DNA of 64,000 nucleotides from an uncultured Eubacterium sp. (GTDB taxonomy: Bacteria; Bacillota; Clostridia; Lachnospirales; Lachnospiraceae). The notes under the pieces were generated by a model. That model did no database searches. It was not told the origin of the DNA and worked only from the letters and a program-made list of their open reading frames with translations. The position numbers were made by a program, and so were the translations under genes. Of this stretch, positions 9,807-18,352 are shown in pieces (within the stretch, counting starts at the first letter, position 1; each line of letters begins with the position of its first letter). The DNA lies in contig CAOKNO010000003.1 in the NCBI GenBank assembly GCA_948470065.1, forward strand, positions 1-64,000, in the 5' to 3' direction.

Positions 9807-12800
9807 ATGAGCTCAAAAAAATTAAAGCGTTTCTTAAGCGTAACACTGTCCATCAGCATGGCGCTTTCGGCAAACCTGACGAGTTTTGCCTCAACAGCCC
9901 CTGCTGACGGAGCCCTTCCAGTAACAGAGGAAAACGGCGTACCTCAGCAGACAGAGGCTGAGGAAGATACTCCAGAGGAAACCCACCAGCACAATTTCCA
10001 GTATAGCCGCCCGCTGCGTGCAGCGACCTGCGTAAAGGCCGGGGTAGACATCTATGTCTGCCAGAACGAAGGCTGCGACCTACTCAAAGGAGAGGAGTAC
10101 CGAACGGTCTTAAAGCTTGGGCACAGGTACGATCCCGCGTCCGCCGATTATGAAGAGGGCGTAGGATATACCGAAGAGGTAACCAAGGTAGCAACTTGCC
10201 AGGAAACAGGGACAATCCTTTACACCTGCCAGCGCGAAGGCTGTACAGACGCAACCACCGGGCACACCAAAACAGAAACTACGCCGACCACAGACCATGA
10301 ATGGAATGAGGAAGCAACCGCAAGCGCCGAACCAACTTGTACGGAACCAGCAAAAACCTATATCGGCTGCAAACATTGCGACGCTGTAAAACCTGGCAGC
10401 GAACAGCCAGATCCAAATCGGCCAGCGCTCGGCCACGGGTATGAACGTGCAAACAAGGTAGAAAACACGGATTTTGAAAAAACAACGGTAGACGCTACTT
10501 GCACCACCGAAGGATCCACGACTTATACCTGTAAGCATTGCGACGCAGAAACAAACGGGCATACTTACACGCCAGACAGTGAGAAAGTCTCTGCCTTAAA
10601 GCATGGGTATGAACGGGAAAACGCTGCAGAAGGCACGGATTTCGAAAAAACAACGGTAGACGCTTCCTGCACCACGCCTGGAGGTACGACTTATACCTGT
10701 AAGTACTGTGACGCCGAAACAGACGGGCACACCCACATACCAGAAAATGAGAAAGTCCCTGCCTTAAAGCATGGGTACGAACGGGAGAACGCTGCAGAAG
10801 GCACAGATTTCGAGAAAAACACTGTAGACGCTTCCTGTACCACGGGCGGCTCCACGACCTACACCTGCAAGTACTGTGCGGAAGGAACAGACGGACATAC
10901 TTACACGCCAGACAGTGAGAAAGTCCCTGCCTTAAAGCATGGGTATGAACGGGAAAACGGTGTAGAAGGCACAGATTTCAAAAAAGACATTATAGACGCT
11001 ACCTGTACCGAGAACGGCTCCACGATCTATACCTGCCTGCACTGTGAGGAAGGAACAGATGGGCATACGTATACGCCAGAAGATTCCATTGTCATAGGCG
11101 CTCATGCATATGGAGAAGAAAAGGAACTGATTGCAGAAGCTAATTGCAAAGAGGCTGCTAAGTACGACTTTGTGTGCAGCAAATGCGAAGAGCCTAAAGG
11201 CGAGGCAGAATTCCGCGGCGAAACAGACGAAACCAAGCATATCTTCGACGGGAAACCTTCGATCTTCAAGCCTGCAACTTGTACCACGACAGGGCTTGGA
11301 CGGCTTACCTGTACATTCTGCGGCGAAGGCAGCAAATTCCAGGTGATCGAATCTGGCCATCTGTATGAGGTAGACGATACCCAGACGGTAGCGCCGACTT
11401 GTACCGCAGAAGGAACCACCGTCAAGGTCTGCCAAAGACCAAGCTGTGCAGAAAATGCACAAGGCCATACAATCACAGAACATCCGGCAGCAACTGGCCA
11501 TGATTACGAAGGAGTGGAAGGCACGCCTAGCAAAGAAGCAACCTGCATTACCAAAGGCGAGGTCACCAAAGCATGTAAAAACGGCTGTGGGATAACTACG
11601 ACAGAAGAAACCGCCATCGCTCCTACAAAGCATAAAAACATGAGCACAAGTGAAAACGGCGAACATCCTGCAACTTGTACCACAGACAAAATCACTGGGG
11701 AATACTGCCTTGACTGCGGGGAACTTGCAGAAGGCGCAACAAGAGAAGAAGGAACCGCGCTTGGGCATGTATTCGACCGTGAAGGGTTCGATGCAGACCA
11801 ATTCGAAACAGACCACTCAGATTGTGTGGAAGTGAAACAAGCTGCAACCTGCACCGAAGCAGGCGAGAAGGTATATACCTGCCCAGATTGTACGGTAGAA
11901 GGAAACACCAAGAACATACCAATCCCAGCGCTTAGCCACGAATACGCCGATGACTACCATCCCGCAACTTGCACAGAGAACGGGTGGATCCAGCAGAAAT
12001 GCTCTCGGCAGGGCTGCGGTGCAATCGAGCCAGGTTCTTACCAGGATCTTGGGTTAATTGATCCAAATGAAGTAGCAACAGGACATGATTTCACAGTATT
12101 TGTGAAACATTTCCGTGAAGAAACCTGCACCAGGAACGGCGTCGCACAATACCGTTGCGCAAACGCTGGATGTACAGAGACATTCAACAAGACCGTCCCG
12201 GCTGCACACAAATACCAGATAACTACCAATACACCGCCGACCTGCACCGCGGAAGGCGCCATCATTAAGACCTGCCAGAGAGAAGACTGCGCAGCAGACG
12301 CGCCAGGCCACACGGTGACAGAACATCCAGAAGCAACTGGGCACGATTATACTGATGTTGTTCCTGAAACTGTAACAGAAGCAACATGCGTCATAAAAGG
12401 CGTGATCAAAAAAACATGTAAAAACTGCAGTACCCCAACAACAGAAGAAACTTCTGTTAACCCTGAGAACCACGAGCATTTAAGCACGGAAGGCGAGCAC
12501 CTGGCAACCTGTACAACAAACGCCATAAATGGGCAATACTGTCTTGACTGTGGAACGCTTATGGAAGGCGCAACAGAAACCCCAGATTCTGCGCTTGGCC
12601 ACGTATTCGACCGTGAAGGCTTCGACGCAGAGCAATTTGAAGAAGCAAATCCAGATAACGTAGAAGTAATAGAACCAGCAACTTGTACGGAAGAAGGCGG
12701 GAAAACATATACCTGCACAGATTGTACCGTACAGGGAAATACAAAGAACGTACCAATCGAAGCGCTTGGACATAGCTACGAAGATAAATATACCGCCCCG

Positions 12801-14159
12801 ACTTGTACCACAAACGGGAAATTCCAGCGGGTATGTAGCAGGGACGGCTGCGGGACGCCAGAAGGGCCGGAACAGGATTTAGGGGAACTCGATCCGATGC
12901 TTGGGCATAACTTGGTAGAAATCCCGGCTGTTAAGCCAACCTGCCAAACAACAGGTTCTACGGCTGGCGAAAAATGCTCCCGGTGCGATCTCGTATCAAA
13001 AGAGCCTACCGAACTGCCAATCGATACGGAAAACGGCCATAGCTTCACAGAATTAGAGTCGGAAGTGGAAGCCTCTTGTACCGAAGATGGTTCTGAAACA
13101 TATAATTGCACAGTTCCAGGCTGTAGTGAATCAAAAACGATTACCATCAAAGCAGGGCATGACTGGATGGAATACTTTGCTGGCGAAGCTGGCACACTGG
13201 ACTGGGCGGATGACGATACGGTCGTATACCGTGTCTGCACAAGGGCGTCAGAGCCTGACTGTGGCGTAGATTACGAGGTGTTGTTGGTAATGCCTGGCGC
13301 TGACAAATGCCCGACATGCGAAAAGTATGTCTTTAAGGATATATTAGAGGGCGAAGAAGCTACTTGTACAGAGGGCGGCTTTGAAGACGGGGAAAAATGC
13401 CCGTACTGCGAGCATGTATTTGTAGAACGTGAGCCTATTTCGGCGCTCGGCCACAGGAACAAGATCTGGGTGACGACAAAAGCCCCAACCTGCGGCGCTA
13501 CCGGGACAGAAGCAGAGGAATGCGGCGTTTGCCATGAAAAAACCGGAGCGACCAGGAACGTAGCGGCAACGGGAAGGCATAGCTATAAGGAAGTACTTAC
13601 CGACGCTACTTGCACCACAAACGATATCATACGCTATGTCTGCGAAACATGTAACGGGGAAGATCCAAACCGTAGGCCACAGGAAATTGAAGGTACTGCA
13701 TTTGGCCACAATTTTGTATGCGCAACCCCAGACGTCGTTGGAATATCCGACGTCTGCACAAACTGCAGCAAACAGAGGATTGAAATGGATTTTGAAATGA
13801 ATGGTTATATTGAAGACACGAAGAACAAGATCCGTTTCCAGATGCCTGCGGAAATCGTTGACACAGAGAATTATGTCGTTACAGAAATAGGAATCTTGTA
13901 TGTCACAAGCGCGCGGTATGCGGGAGATGGGTCGGATATCACGATTGATAACAAAAGCACCCTTATTAAAAAAATATCCGAACCAAACCCGAGCGGCCTT
14001 GTCGGCATACGCGCAGCTATCAATGTGACTGGCAATACAGACAAGACGCTCTGGGGACGGGGCTACGTGAAAGTAGTAAACCTCGACACTGGGGAAACAG
14101 AAGTCCATTATACCACAGCGCTGCACGGCTCTTACGACGGCCTGCAGGCAACGCCGTAA
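9807..14159 (+). CDS. large secreted Cys-rich repeat protein
   Basis: A protein of 1450 residues. The N-terminus MSSKKLKRFLSVTLSISMAL followed by SANLTSFAS is a signal peptide. The rest is built from many short units of the type TCTE-G--TYTC--C---T--H--I-ALGH. Each has one Cys after Ala/Ser-Thr, then a CxxC or CxxxxC pair, and a closing Gly-His. Such repeats occur in surface proteins of gut Clostridia; their fold suggests zinc ribbons or disulfide knots, but this is inference. Residues ~209-430 are four 56-residue repeats, and two ~280-residue blocks (about 530-810 and 810-1035) are copies of each other. The last ~120 residues lack cysteines and form a distinct C-terminal domain. No LPXTG, SLH or other anchor is visible. 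GAAAGGAG precedes the start. It heads a three-gene unit with a lipoprotein and a small peptide. Confidence 0.8.
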   Translation: MSSKKLKRFLSVTLSISMALSANLTSFASTAPADGALPVTEENGVPQQTEAEEDTPEETHQHNFQYSRPLRAATCVKAGVDIYVCQNEGCDLLKGEEYRTVLKLGHRYDPASADYEEGVGYTEEVTKVATCQETGTILYTCQREGCTDATTGHTKTETTPTTDHEWNEEATASAEPTCTEPAKTYIGCKHCDAVKPGSEQPDPNRPALGHGYERANKVENTDFEKTTVDATCTTEGSTTYTCKHCDAETNGHTYTPDSEKVSALKHGYERENAAEGTDFEKTTVDASCTTPGGTTYTCKYCDAETDGHTHIPENEKVPALKHGYERENAAEGTDFEKNTVDASCTTGGSTTYTCKYCAEGTDGHTYTPDSEKVPALKHGYERENGVEGTDFKKDIIDATCTENGSTIYTCLHCEEGTDGHTYTPEDSIVIGAHAYGEEKELIAEANCKEAAKYDFVCSKCEEPKGEAEFRGETDETKHIFDGKPSIFKPATCTTTGLGRLTCTFCGEGSKFQVIESGHLYEVDDTQTVAPTCTAEGTTVKVCQRPSCAENAQGHTITEHPAATGHDYEGVEGTPSKEATCITKGEVTKACKNGCGITTTEETAIAPTKHKNMSTSENGEHPATCTTDKITGEYCLDCGELAEGATREEGTALGHVFDREGFDADQFETDHSDCVEVKQAATCTEAGEKVYTCPDCTVEGNTKNIPIPALSHEYADDYHPATCTENGWIQQKCSRQGCGAIEPGSYQDLGLIDPNEVATGHDFTVFVKHFREETCTRNGVAQYRCANAGCTETFNKTVPAAHKYQITTNTPPTCTAEGAIIKTCQREDCAADAPGHTVTEHPEATGHDYTDVVPETVTEATCVIKGVIKKTCKNCSTPTTEETSVNPENHEHLSTEGEHLATCTTNAINGQYCLDCGTLMEGATETPDSALGHVFDREGFDAEQFEEANPDNVEVIEPATCTEEGGKTYTCTDCTVQGNTKNVPIEALGHSYEDKYTAPTCTTNGKFQRVCSRDGCGTPEGPEQDLGELDPMLGHNLVEIPAVKPTCQTTGSTAGEKCSRCDLVSKEPTELPIDTENGHSFTELESEVEASCTEDGSETYNCTVPGCSESKTITIKAGHDWMEYFAGEAGTLDWADDDTVVYRVCTRASEPDCGVDYEVLLVMPGADKCPTCEKYVFKDILEGEEATCTEGGFEDGEKCPYCEHVFVEREPISALGHRNKIWVTTKAPTCGATGTEAEECGVCHEKTGATRNVAATGRHSYKEVLTDATCTTNDIIRYVCETCNGEDPNRRPQEIEGTAFGHNFVCATPDVVGISDVCTNCSKQRIEMDFEMNGYIEDTKNKIRFQMPAEIVDTENYVVTEIGILYVTSARYAGDGSDITIDNKSTLIKKISEPNPSGLVGIRAAINVTGNTDKTLWGRGYVKVVNLDTGETEVHYTTALHGSYDGLQATP
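10433..11104 (+). repeat. four tandem 168-bp repeats inside the Cys-rich gene
   Basis: The marker GGGTATGAACGG or a close variant begins units at about 10433, 10601, 10769 and 10937, exactly 168 bases (56 codons) apart. The units are similar at DNA level, most strongly the second to fourth. The number of units is a likely site of length variation by recombination or slippage. Confidence 0.85.
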
Positions 14160-14192
14160 CAAATCGAAATCCCATGGAAGGTGGATATGCAG

Positions 14193-14768
14193 ATGATGAA
14201 TAAAAAATTTCTAGTATTACTCCTGTGTGCTTGCTTTTGCCTGTCATTGGTTTCATGCGGGCCAAAACAAAAGGAACAGGCTAGCCCTACAGACACACAG
14301 GCAAAACAGGCAAAATCCGGCGCGCAGGCACAGTCCCAACAAACAGGAACCGGCTCACAACCGCAAGAGCCCGAACCTCTGCTTGGCCCAGATTCCACAG
14401 ACGAGGAATTGCTGGAAGTACTGCATGACGAAATCCATGCGGTTACGGACGACAACTATATCGATATGATGGCCAAGTTCCAGGAAGATACGAAGGACTA
14501 CGCCGGCCAGATTTACCAGATCGAAGGAAGCTACACATCGAAAGATCAGACGCCTTACCTTACAAGGACGCTCGTAGACGGCGACGACAGGACCACAAGC
14601 GGACTGCCTTTGAAATACCTTACCGAAGAGCCAGAAGAAGGCGCATGGATCCGGGTGACCGGGATCGTCAACGAAGGGGAAGTCAAAGGGAAAACCGTAG
14701 CGGTACTAGAAGCCGTTGTTGTAGAAACCTTAGACAAAGAAGGGAAGGTAGAGCTTCCCGTACACTGA
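14193..14768 (+). CDS. lipoprotein with OB-fold-like C-terminal part
   Basis: About 191 residues. MMNKKFLVLLLCACFCLSL then VSCG is a lipoprotein signal with a lipobox, so the mature protein should be tethered to the outer face of the membrane. A linker rich in Gln, Ala and Pro follows (about residues 25-65). The C-terminal part has VTDDNYIDMMAKFQEDTKDY, then AGQIYQIEGSYTSKD and WIRVTGIVNEGEVKG. This resembles the C-terminal domain of YcgQ/DUF1980-type proteins, which contain the pattern TDDNF..Y.G..V.V.G; the match is from memory and moderate. The start is ATG at 14193 because GGAAGGTGG lies 8 bases upstream; GTG at 14181 overlaps that site. It lies 33 bases after the Cys-rich gene and 16 before the small peptide gene, so all three are probably one operon. 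Confidence 0.65.
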   Translation: MMNKKFLVLLLCACFCLSLVSCGPKQKEQASPTDTQAKQAKSGAQAQSQQTGTGSQPQEPEPLLGPDSTDEELLEVLHDEIHAVTDDNYIDMMAKFQEDTKDYAGQIYQIEGSYTSKDQTPYLTRTLVDGDDRTTSGLPLKYLTEEPEEGAWIRVTGIVNEGEVKGKTVAVLEAVVVETLDKEGKVELPVH

Positions 14769-14784
14769 AAGGAGGTGAAGCTGT

Positions 14785-14901
14785 ATGTTGGAGTACAAAA
14801 CACCCGAACTTGAAATCGTAATGTTTGACACAGAAGACGTGATCGCCACAAGCGAATGGGGCGGCGGTGATATCGACCCAGGCGATGGTGACTTCGATTA
14901 A
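14785..14901 (+). CDS. 38-residue acidic peptide
   Basis: ATG with a perfect AAAGGAGGTGA ribosome binding site 5 bases upstream. The product has 38 residues: an N-terminal part reading MLEYKTPELEIVMFDTEDVI, then ATSEWGGG and a tail of Asp, Gly and Pro ending GDGDFD. The pattern Y-x-P-E-(L/M)-E-(I/V)-x-x-F-x-x-E-D-(V/I)-I-x-x-S is, as I recall, shared by many unannotated short genes in Lachnospiraceae and other gut anaerobes, often last in operons with surface proteins. No modifying enzyme or exporter is next to it. It might be a peptide precursor or a small partner of the secreted protein; the function is unknown. A strong terminator follows at 14974. Confidence 0.7.
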   Translation: MLEYKTPELEIVMFDTEDVIATSEWGGGDIDPGDGDFD

Positions 14902-14973
14902 AGCCAGGAAGCCTTAATCGGTAGGTCTGGCGGACAAGGAGACGCCACAGCCCGAACCTTGCTTTTGTCTTGC

Positions 14974-15045
14974 TCCCCCGCGGGATTTGCCAAATGGAAC
15001 GGTGCGCTTATGCATCATCCATACGCATCCCGCGGGGGATTTTTT
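14974..15045 (+). terminator. terminator of the Cys-rich protein operon
   Basis: TCCCCCGCGGGAT pairs perfectly with ATCCCGCGGGGGA across a 40-base loop, followed by six T. The pairing is strong even though the loop is long. Confidence 0.85.
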
Positions 15046-15065
15046 GCGCCCCAAAAAGCGTGTAC

Positions 15066-15094
15066 TTGAAAAAATTCCCTTACAGGCATATAAT
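15066..15094 (+). promoter_or_regulatory. promoter of asnA
   Basis: TTGAAA and TATAAT separated by 17 bases, immediately after the terminator of the preceding operon and about 80 bases before the asnA start codon. Confidence 0.8.
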
Positions 15095-15126
15095 AAGTCA
15101 GGATAAATACATTATAAAGAAAGGAC

Positions 15127-15154
15127 GTAACAGTCCAGATGCCTTCACTGTTAC
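15127..15154 (+). promoter_or_regulatory. hairpin before the asnA ribosome binding site
   Basis: GTAACAGT and ACTGTTAC form a perfect 8-bp stem with a 12-base loop, ending 4 bases before the AGGTAGGA ribosome binding site. It may act as an operator or as an mRNA structure that tunes translation. Confidence 0.5.
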
Positions 15155-15171
15155 GAAAGGTAGGAATAATT

Positions 15172-16182
15172 ATGAGCCGCTTTATTTTACCTGCAAACTA
15201 CAAGTCAGAACTGGATTTATATGGCACACAGGTGGCGATAAAGACTGTAAAAGACTTTTTCCAGAGCCTGCTGGCGGAACGCCTGAACCTGCAGCGTGTG
15301 TCCGCCCCTTTGTTCGTAGATCCGGATTCCGGCCTGAACGACAATTTAAACGGCGTAGAACGCCCAGTATCCTTCGGTATTAAGGAACAGGACGATAAAC
15401 AAGCGGAAATCGTACATTCCCTGGCAAAGTGGAAACGCTATGCATTGAAAAAATATGGCTTTTCCATGGGGGCGGGACTGTACACAGATATGAATGCAAT
15501 CCGCCGGGACGAAGAAACCGACAACATCCATTCTATTTTCGTAGACCAATGGGACTGGGAAAAAATCATTTCCAAAGAGGATCGGAACATCGGGTTCCTG
15601 CAAGATACGGTACGCTCCGTTTACAAGGTGCTGCGTAAAACAGAAAAGTACATGGCAATCCGGTATGATTATATCGAAGAAATCCTGCCGCACGATATTT
15701 TCTTCGTGACCACAGGGGAACTCGAAGATATGTACCCAGAGCATACGCCAAAGGAACGTGAACTCCTGATTTCCAGGGAAAAAGGCGCTGTCTGCGTGAT
15801 GCAGATCGGAGATACGCTGAAAAATGGAAAGCCGCACGATGGGCGGGCGCCAGATTACGACGACTGGGCCTTAAATGCCGACATCATTGTATACTACCCT
15901 GTACTTGATATCGCGCTTGAGCTTTCCTCCATGGGGATCCGGGTGGATAGGGAAGCGCTTTTGCAGCAATTGGAAAAAGCAGGCTGCCCAGAACGCGCAG
16001 GACTCCCATTCCAGAAATCCATCCTGATGGAAGAGCTTCCTTTTACCATTGGCGGCGGGATCGGGCAGTCAAGGATCTGTATGTTCTTCTTGCGCAAAGC
16101 GCATATTGGGGAAGTGCAATCCTCATTGTGGCCCGAAGAAACCGTAAAAACTGCAGAGCAGCATGGCATACGCCTGCTTTAG
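15172..16182 (+). CDS. asnA: aspartate-ammonia ligase (asparagine synthetase A)
   Basis: Makes asparagine from aspartate and ammonia with ATP cleavage to AMP. The 336 residues match AsnA length and sequence: FILPANYKSELDLYGTQVAI at the start, LNLQRVSAPLFVD, GLNDNLNGVERPV, KRYALKKYGF, MNAIRRDE, HSIFVDQWDWEK and the C-terminal TIGGGIGQSR, which is the class II aminoacyl-tRNA synthetase-like motif 3 region. An upstream in-frame ATG at 15139 exists, but AGGTAGGA sits correctly for 15172, which also agrees with the family start. It is a single gene with its own promoter; asnA and the Nudix gene are convergent. Confidence 0.97.
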   Translation: MSRFILPANYKSELDLYGTQVAIKTVKDFFQSLLAERLNLQRVSAPLFVDPDSGLNDNLNGVERPVSFGIKEQDDKQAEIVHSLAKWKRYALKKYGFSMGAGLYTDMNAIRRDEETDNIHSIFVDQWDWEKIISKEDRNIGFLQDTVRSVYKVLRKTEKYMAIRYDYIEEILPHDIFFVTTGELEDMYPEHTPKERELLISREKGAVCVMQIGDTLKNGKPHDGRAPDYDDWALNADIIVYYPVLDIALELSSMGIRVDREALLQQLEKAGCPERAGLPFQKSILMEELPFTIGGGIGQSRICMFFLRKAHIGEVQSSLWPEETVKTAEQHGIRLL

Positions 16183-16246
16183 CCTTACCGCTGCAGTGCG
16201 ATCCACGCGAATGAAACAAGCAATGGGATGCATCCACTGTACGCGC

Positions 16247-17317
16247 CTACAAGCGCTGCCCATAAGGATCCATCCCATGCTGGCTTAGCCACTCTCCCAA
16301 CGCTTCCAGCTCATCCAGGAACACGCAGTATTTGCCTGCCTTCCCCGCTTCGGTTTCCTGCCGCACTTCCTTTTGCAGCGTCCCATATGGTATCCAGCAT
16401 ACCTCCTCTACCTCATGTTCTTGTAGCTTCAGTTCCTGGATACGGACTGGCTTCTGATAGACGTATACGGCGCTAATCTCTGCATTTTTAAAACATTTCC
16501 CATAAAACGTATCTTCCGCATAGCCAAGGTGCCAGAATGCCTGTTCCAAATCCTGCGGCTGCGCCTTTATGCCAAGCTCTTCTTCTAGTTCCCGCAACGC
16601 GGATTCTAGGTAGCCGCTTCCTGCTAACAGATGCCCGGCAGAAGAAATATCATAACAGCCAGGATACGATTCCTTGGTACGGCTTCGTTTCTGCATCAGT
16701 ACCTCTACCCCGCCTGTCCGCTCAGTTGGGCGTACGATCCAGACATGGGCGGTCCCATGCAAATCCCCATCTTCATGCACCATCGACCGTTCCCGCACCA
16801 CGCCCGTCCTGCCGCCATCCTCGCGCCGGATGTCCAACAGCTCCAACGGCGTCCCATCCAACGCCGCCTCAGTCAGCCGATCGCCGTCATAACTAAGCTT
16901 TAAGGAGAAAAAAGGCCTCTCCTCCATCAGCAGCCGGAAAAAAATCTTATCTCCTTCCCAGAGGTTCAAAGACGTCAAGCGCTCTTTTGCAACCCATTCC
17001 AGCGTACCTTCCTCACAGTCGGCCAAAAGCGTGCCTTCATACCCGTCCGCTGTATACAGGCACATATATTCTGTCTGCCAGCCCGTTGCATAAAATGTCA
17101 CAATCCCACGGAACGCATAATGGGTCAGCCGCAGCCCTGTTTCTTCCTCTACCTCGCGCAGCAGGCATTCTTCCGGGCTTTCCCCAGGCTCAAAATGCCC
17201 GCCAATCCCAATCCATTTATCCTTGTTCACATCTTTTTGCTTTTTCACACGATGGAGCATTAAATATTTGCCTTCGTTTTCAATATAACACAATGTCGTA
17301 AATGGTGATTTTCCCAT
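16247..17317 (-). CDS. protein with two Nudix domains
   Basis: A 356-residue fusion of two Nudix hydrolase domains. The first (about residues 1-150) looks like an MutT/8-oxo-dGTP diphosphatase, with the complete box GHFEPGESPEECLLREVEEE (residues ~41-60) continuing to TGL. The second (about 175-350) resembles the IPP-isomerase-like Nudix group, with YDISSAGHLLAGSGYLESAL then RELEEELGI. In that box the first conserved Glu is replaced by Ser, while the RE-x-x-EE metal-binding core is kept. Substrates are unknown; sanitation of oxidised nucleotides is the likeliest role for domain 1. It follows the DUF3298-type lipoprotein gene by 42 bases and may be transcribed with the thi genes. Confidence 0.85.
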   Translation of the reverse strand: MGKSPFTTLCYIENEGKYLMLHRVKKQKDVNKDKWIGIGGHFEPGESPEECLLREVEEETGLRLTHYAFRGIVTFYATGWQTEYMCLYTADGYEGTLLADCEEGTLEWVAKERLTSLNLWEGDKIFFRLLMEERPFFSLKLSYDGDRLTEAALDGTPLELLDIRREDGGRTGVVRERSMVHEDGDLHGTAHVWIVRPTERTGGVEVLMQKRSRTKESYPGCYDISSAGHLLAGSGYLESALRELEEELGIKAQPQDLEQAFWHLGYAEDTFYGKCFKNAEISAVYVYQKPVRIQELKLQEHEVEEVCWIPYGTLQKEVRQETEAGKAGKYCVFLDELEALGEWLSQHGMDPYGQRL

Positions 17318-17359
17318 CTCAGGCTCCTTTGTTTTCCCATATTACAGCCCAAAAGCCCC

Positions 17360-18352
17360 TTACCCTACCGGAAGGTATGACGCTTCCATCACTCCCTTTA
17401 GTTCCTCAAAAGGCACGTCGATTTCAATAATACCGCCTGCATAAGCCGTTACCATATAGGGATTGCAGATTACCACTAGCCCTTTTTCATTCAAATAAAA
17501 CACCTGGTCCGTCAGGATATCAGACGTAAAGCCTTCATAATCCTCCAGCAGATAATCTTTGTAAGGCTCTTTGGTGATCTTATCCAGGATATGCTGTTCT
17601 ACGATGTCCTTTGCCCCTGCCAGATCTACAAAAATATCGGCAAGCTTCAATAGCTGCCCGGTTGCCACATCAAAACAGTAGGCCGTTGTCCATGTATTGG
17701 GATGCGGCGTACCCTGCCATTCATAATTTTCACACTCAATGCTTAAAATCGTATCAGAACTGTGCACTACTTTATACGCCATGCCATATCCATAACATGT
17801 CCAACTGCTTCTTTCATCTTCTGAAAGCCCTTGGTAAGCAGCTTTGGCAGCTTCCAAATCTTCTGCAATATACGTCTGGTTCGCCGTATGCTGCTGTTCA
17901 AAGACCAGATTCATCCGTTCTGCAATTTCTTCTTTCCCAGGAATGGAAATTACTGGGCAGTTTTCTGTCACAGAAAGCATCGGCACGCCGTCCTCGTCTT
18001 CCATATCCTCGGAATAATCCAAAAATGTCACTTCTGGTCCCTCTTCTTCTAGGATAGCCTCTTCTGGATCGTCTATAGAACCATCTTCTCCGGAAGCTTC
18101 TTCTGGATCATCTTCTTTTGGATCTTCTGTAGGATCCTCTTTTTCGGGAGCCTCCTTGCTGCTATCCGCGTCTTCTTCCTCTTGTGCTTGGAACTGCTCC
18201 CCGGTTTCCCCGGTTTCCCCGCCTTCGTCCTGGCCTGCGCCCTCTTCCTGCCCAGACGCCCCAGCCTTTGCCGGATCCGGATCTTGCTTTTTGCTGCAAG
18301 CAGCAAAAAGCAGGCAGAACAAAACGGATAATATAACGAGTTTCTTTTTCAT
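17360..18352 (-). CDS. lipoprotein with DUF3298/RsiV-like domain
   Basis: A 330-residue lipoprotein: MKKKLVILSVLFCLLFAACS ends in a lipobox. A highly acidic low-complexity linker follows (about residues 22-105). The remainder shows the DUF4163/DUF3298 pattern: VTENCPVISIPGKEEIAERM, YEWQGTPHPNTWTTAYCFD with the typical HPN, TGQLLKLADIF, and FYLNEKGLVVICNPYMVTAYAGG. The family includes the extracellular part of the lysozyme-sensing anti-sigma factor RsiV, but this one has no cytoplasmic or transmembrane anti-sigma part, so only the fold is claimed. Its ATG overlaps the thiD stop codon (ATGA), so it is translationally coupled to the thiamin genes. Confidence 0.8.
   Translation of the reverse strand: MKKKLVILSVLFCLLFAACSKKQDPDPAKAGASGQEEGAGQDEGGETGETGEQFQAQEEEDADSSKEAPEKEDPTEDPKEDDPEEASGEDGSIDDPEEAILEEEGPEVTFLDYSEDMEDEDGVPMLSVTENCPVISIPGKEEIAERMNLVFEQQHTANQTYIAEDLEAAKAAYQGLSEDERSSWTCYGYGMAYKVVHSSDTILSIECENYEWQGTPHPNTWTTAYCFDVATGQLLKLADIFVDLAGAKDIVEQHILDKITKEPYKDYLLEDYEGFTSDILTDQVFYLNEKGLVVICNPYMVTAYAGGIIEIDVPFEELKGVMEASYLPVG

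Noticed and set aside
9209..9907. Open frames of 70-204 codons in the leader region
   Set aside because: They run through hairpins and the MITE-like element, have no ribosome binding site or recognisable domain, and overlap on both strands. They are by-products of repeat sequence.
10110..13462. Long open frames on the minus strand opposite the Cys-rich gene
   Set aside because: They mirror the repeat structure of the plus-strand gene (Cys and Phe rich), have no start sites and no domain; they are shadows.
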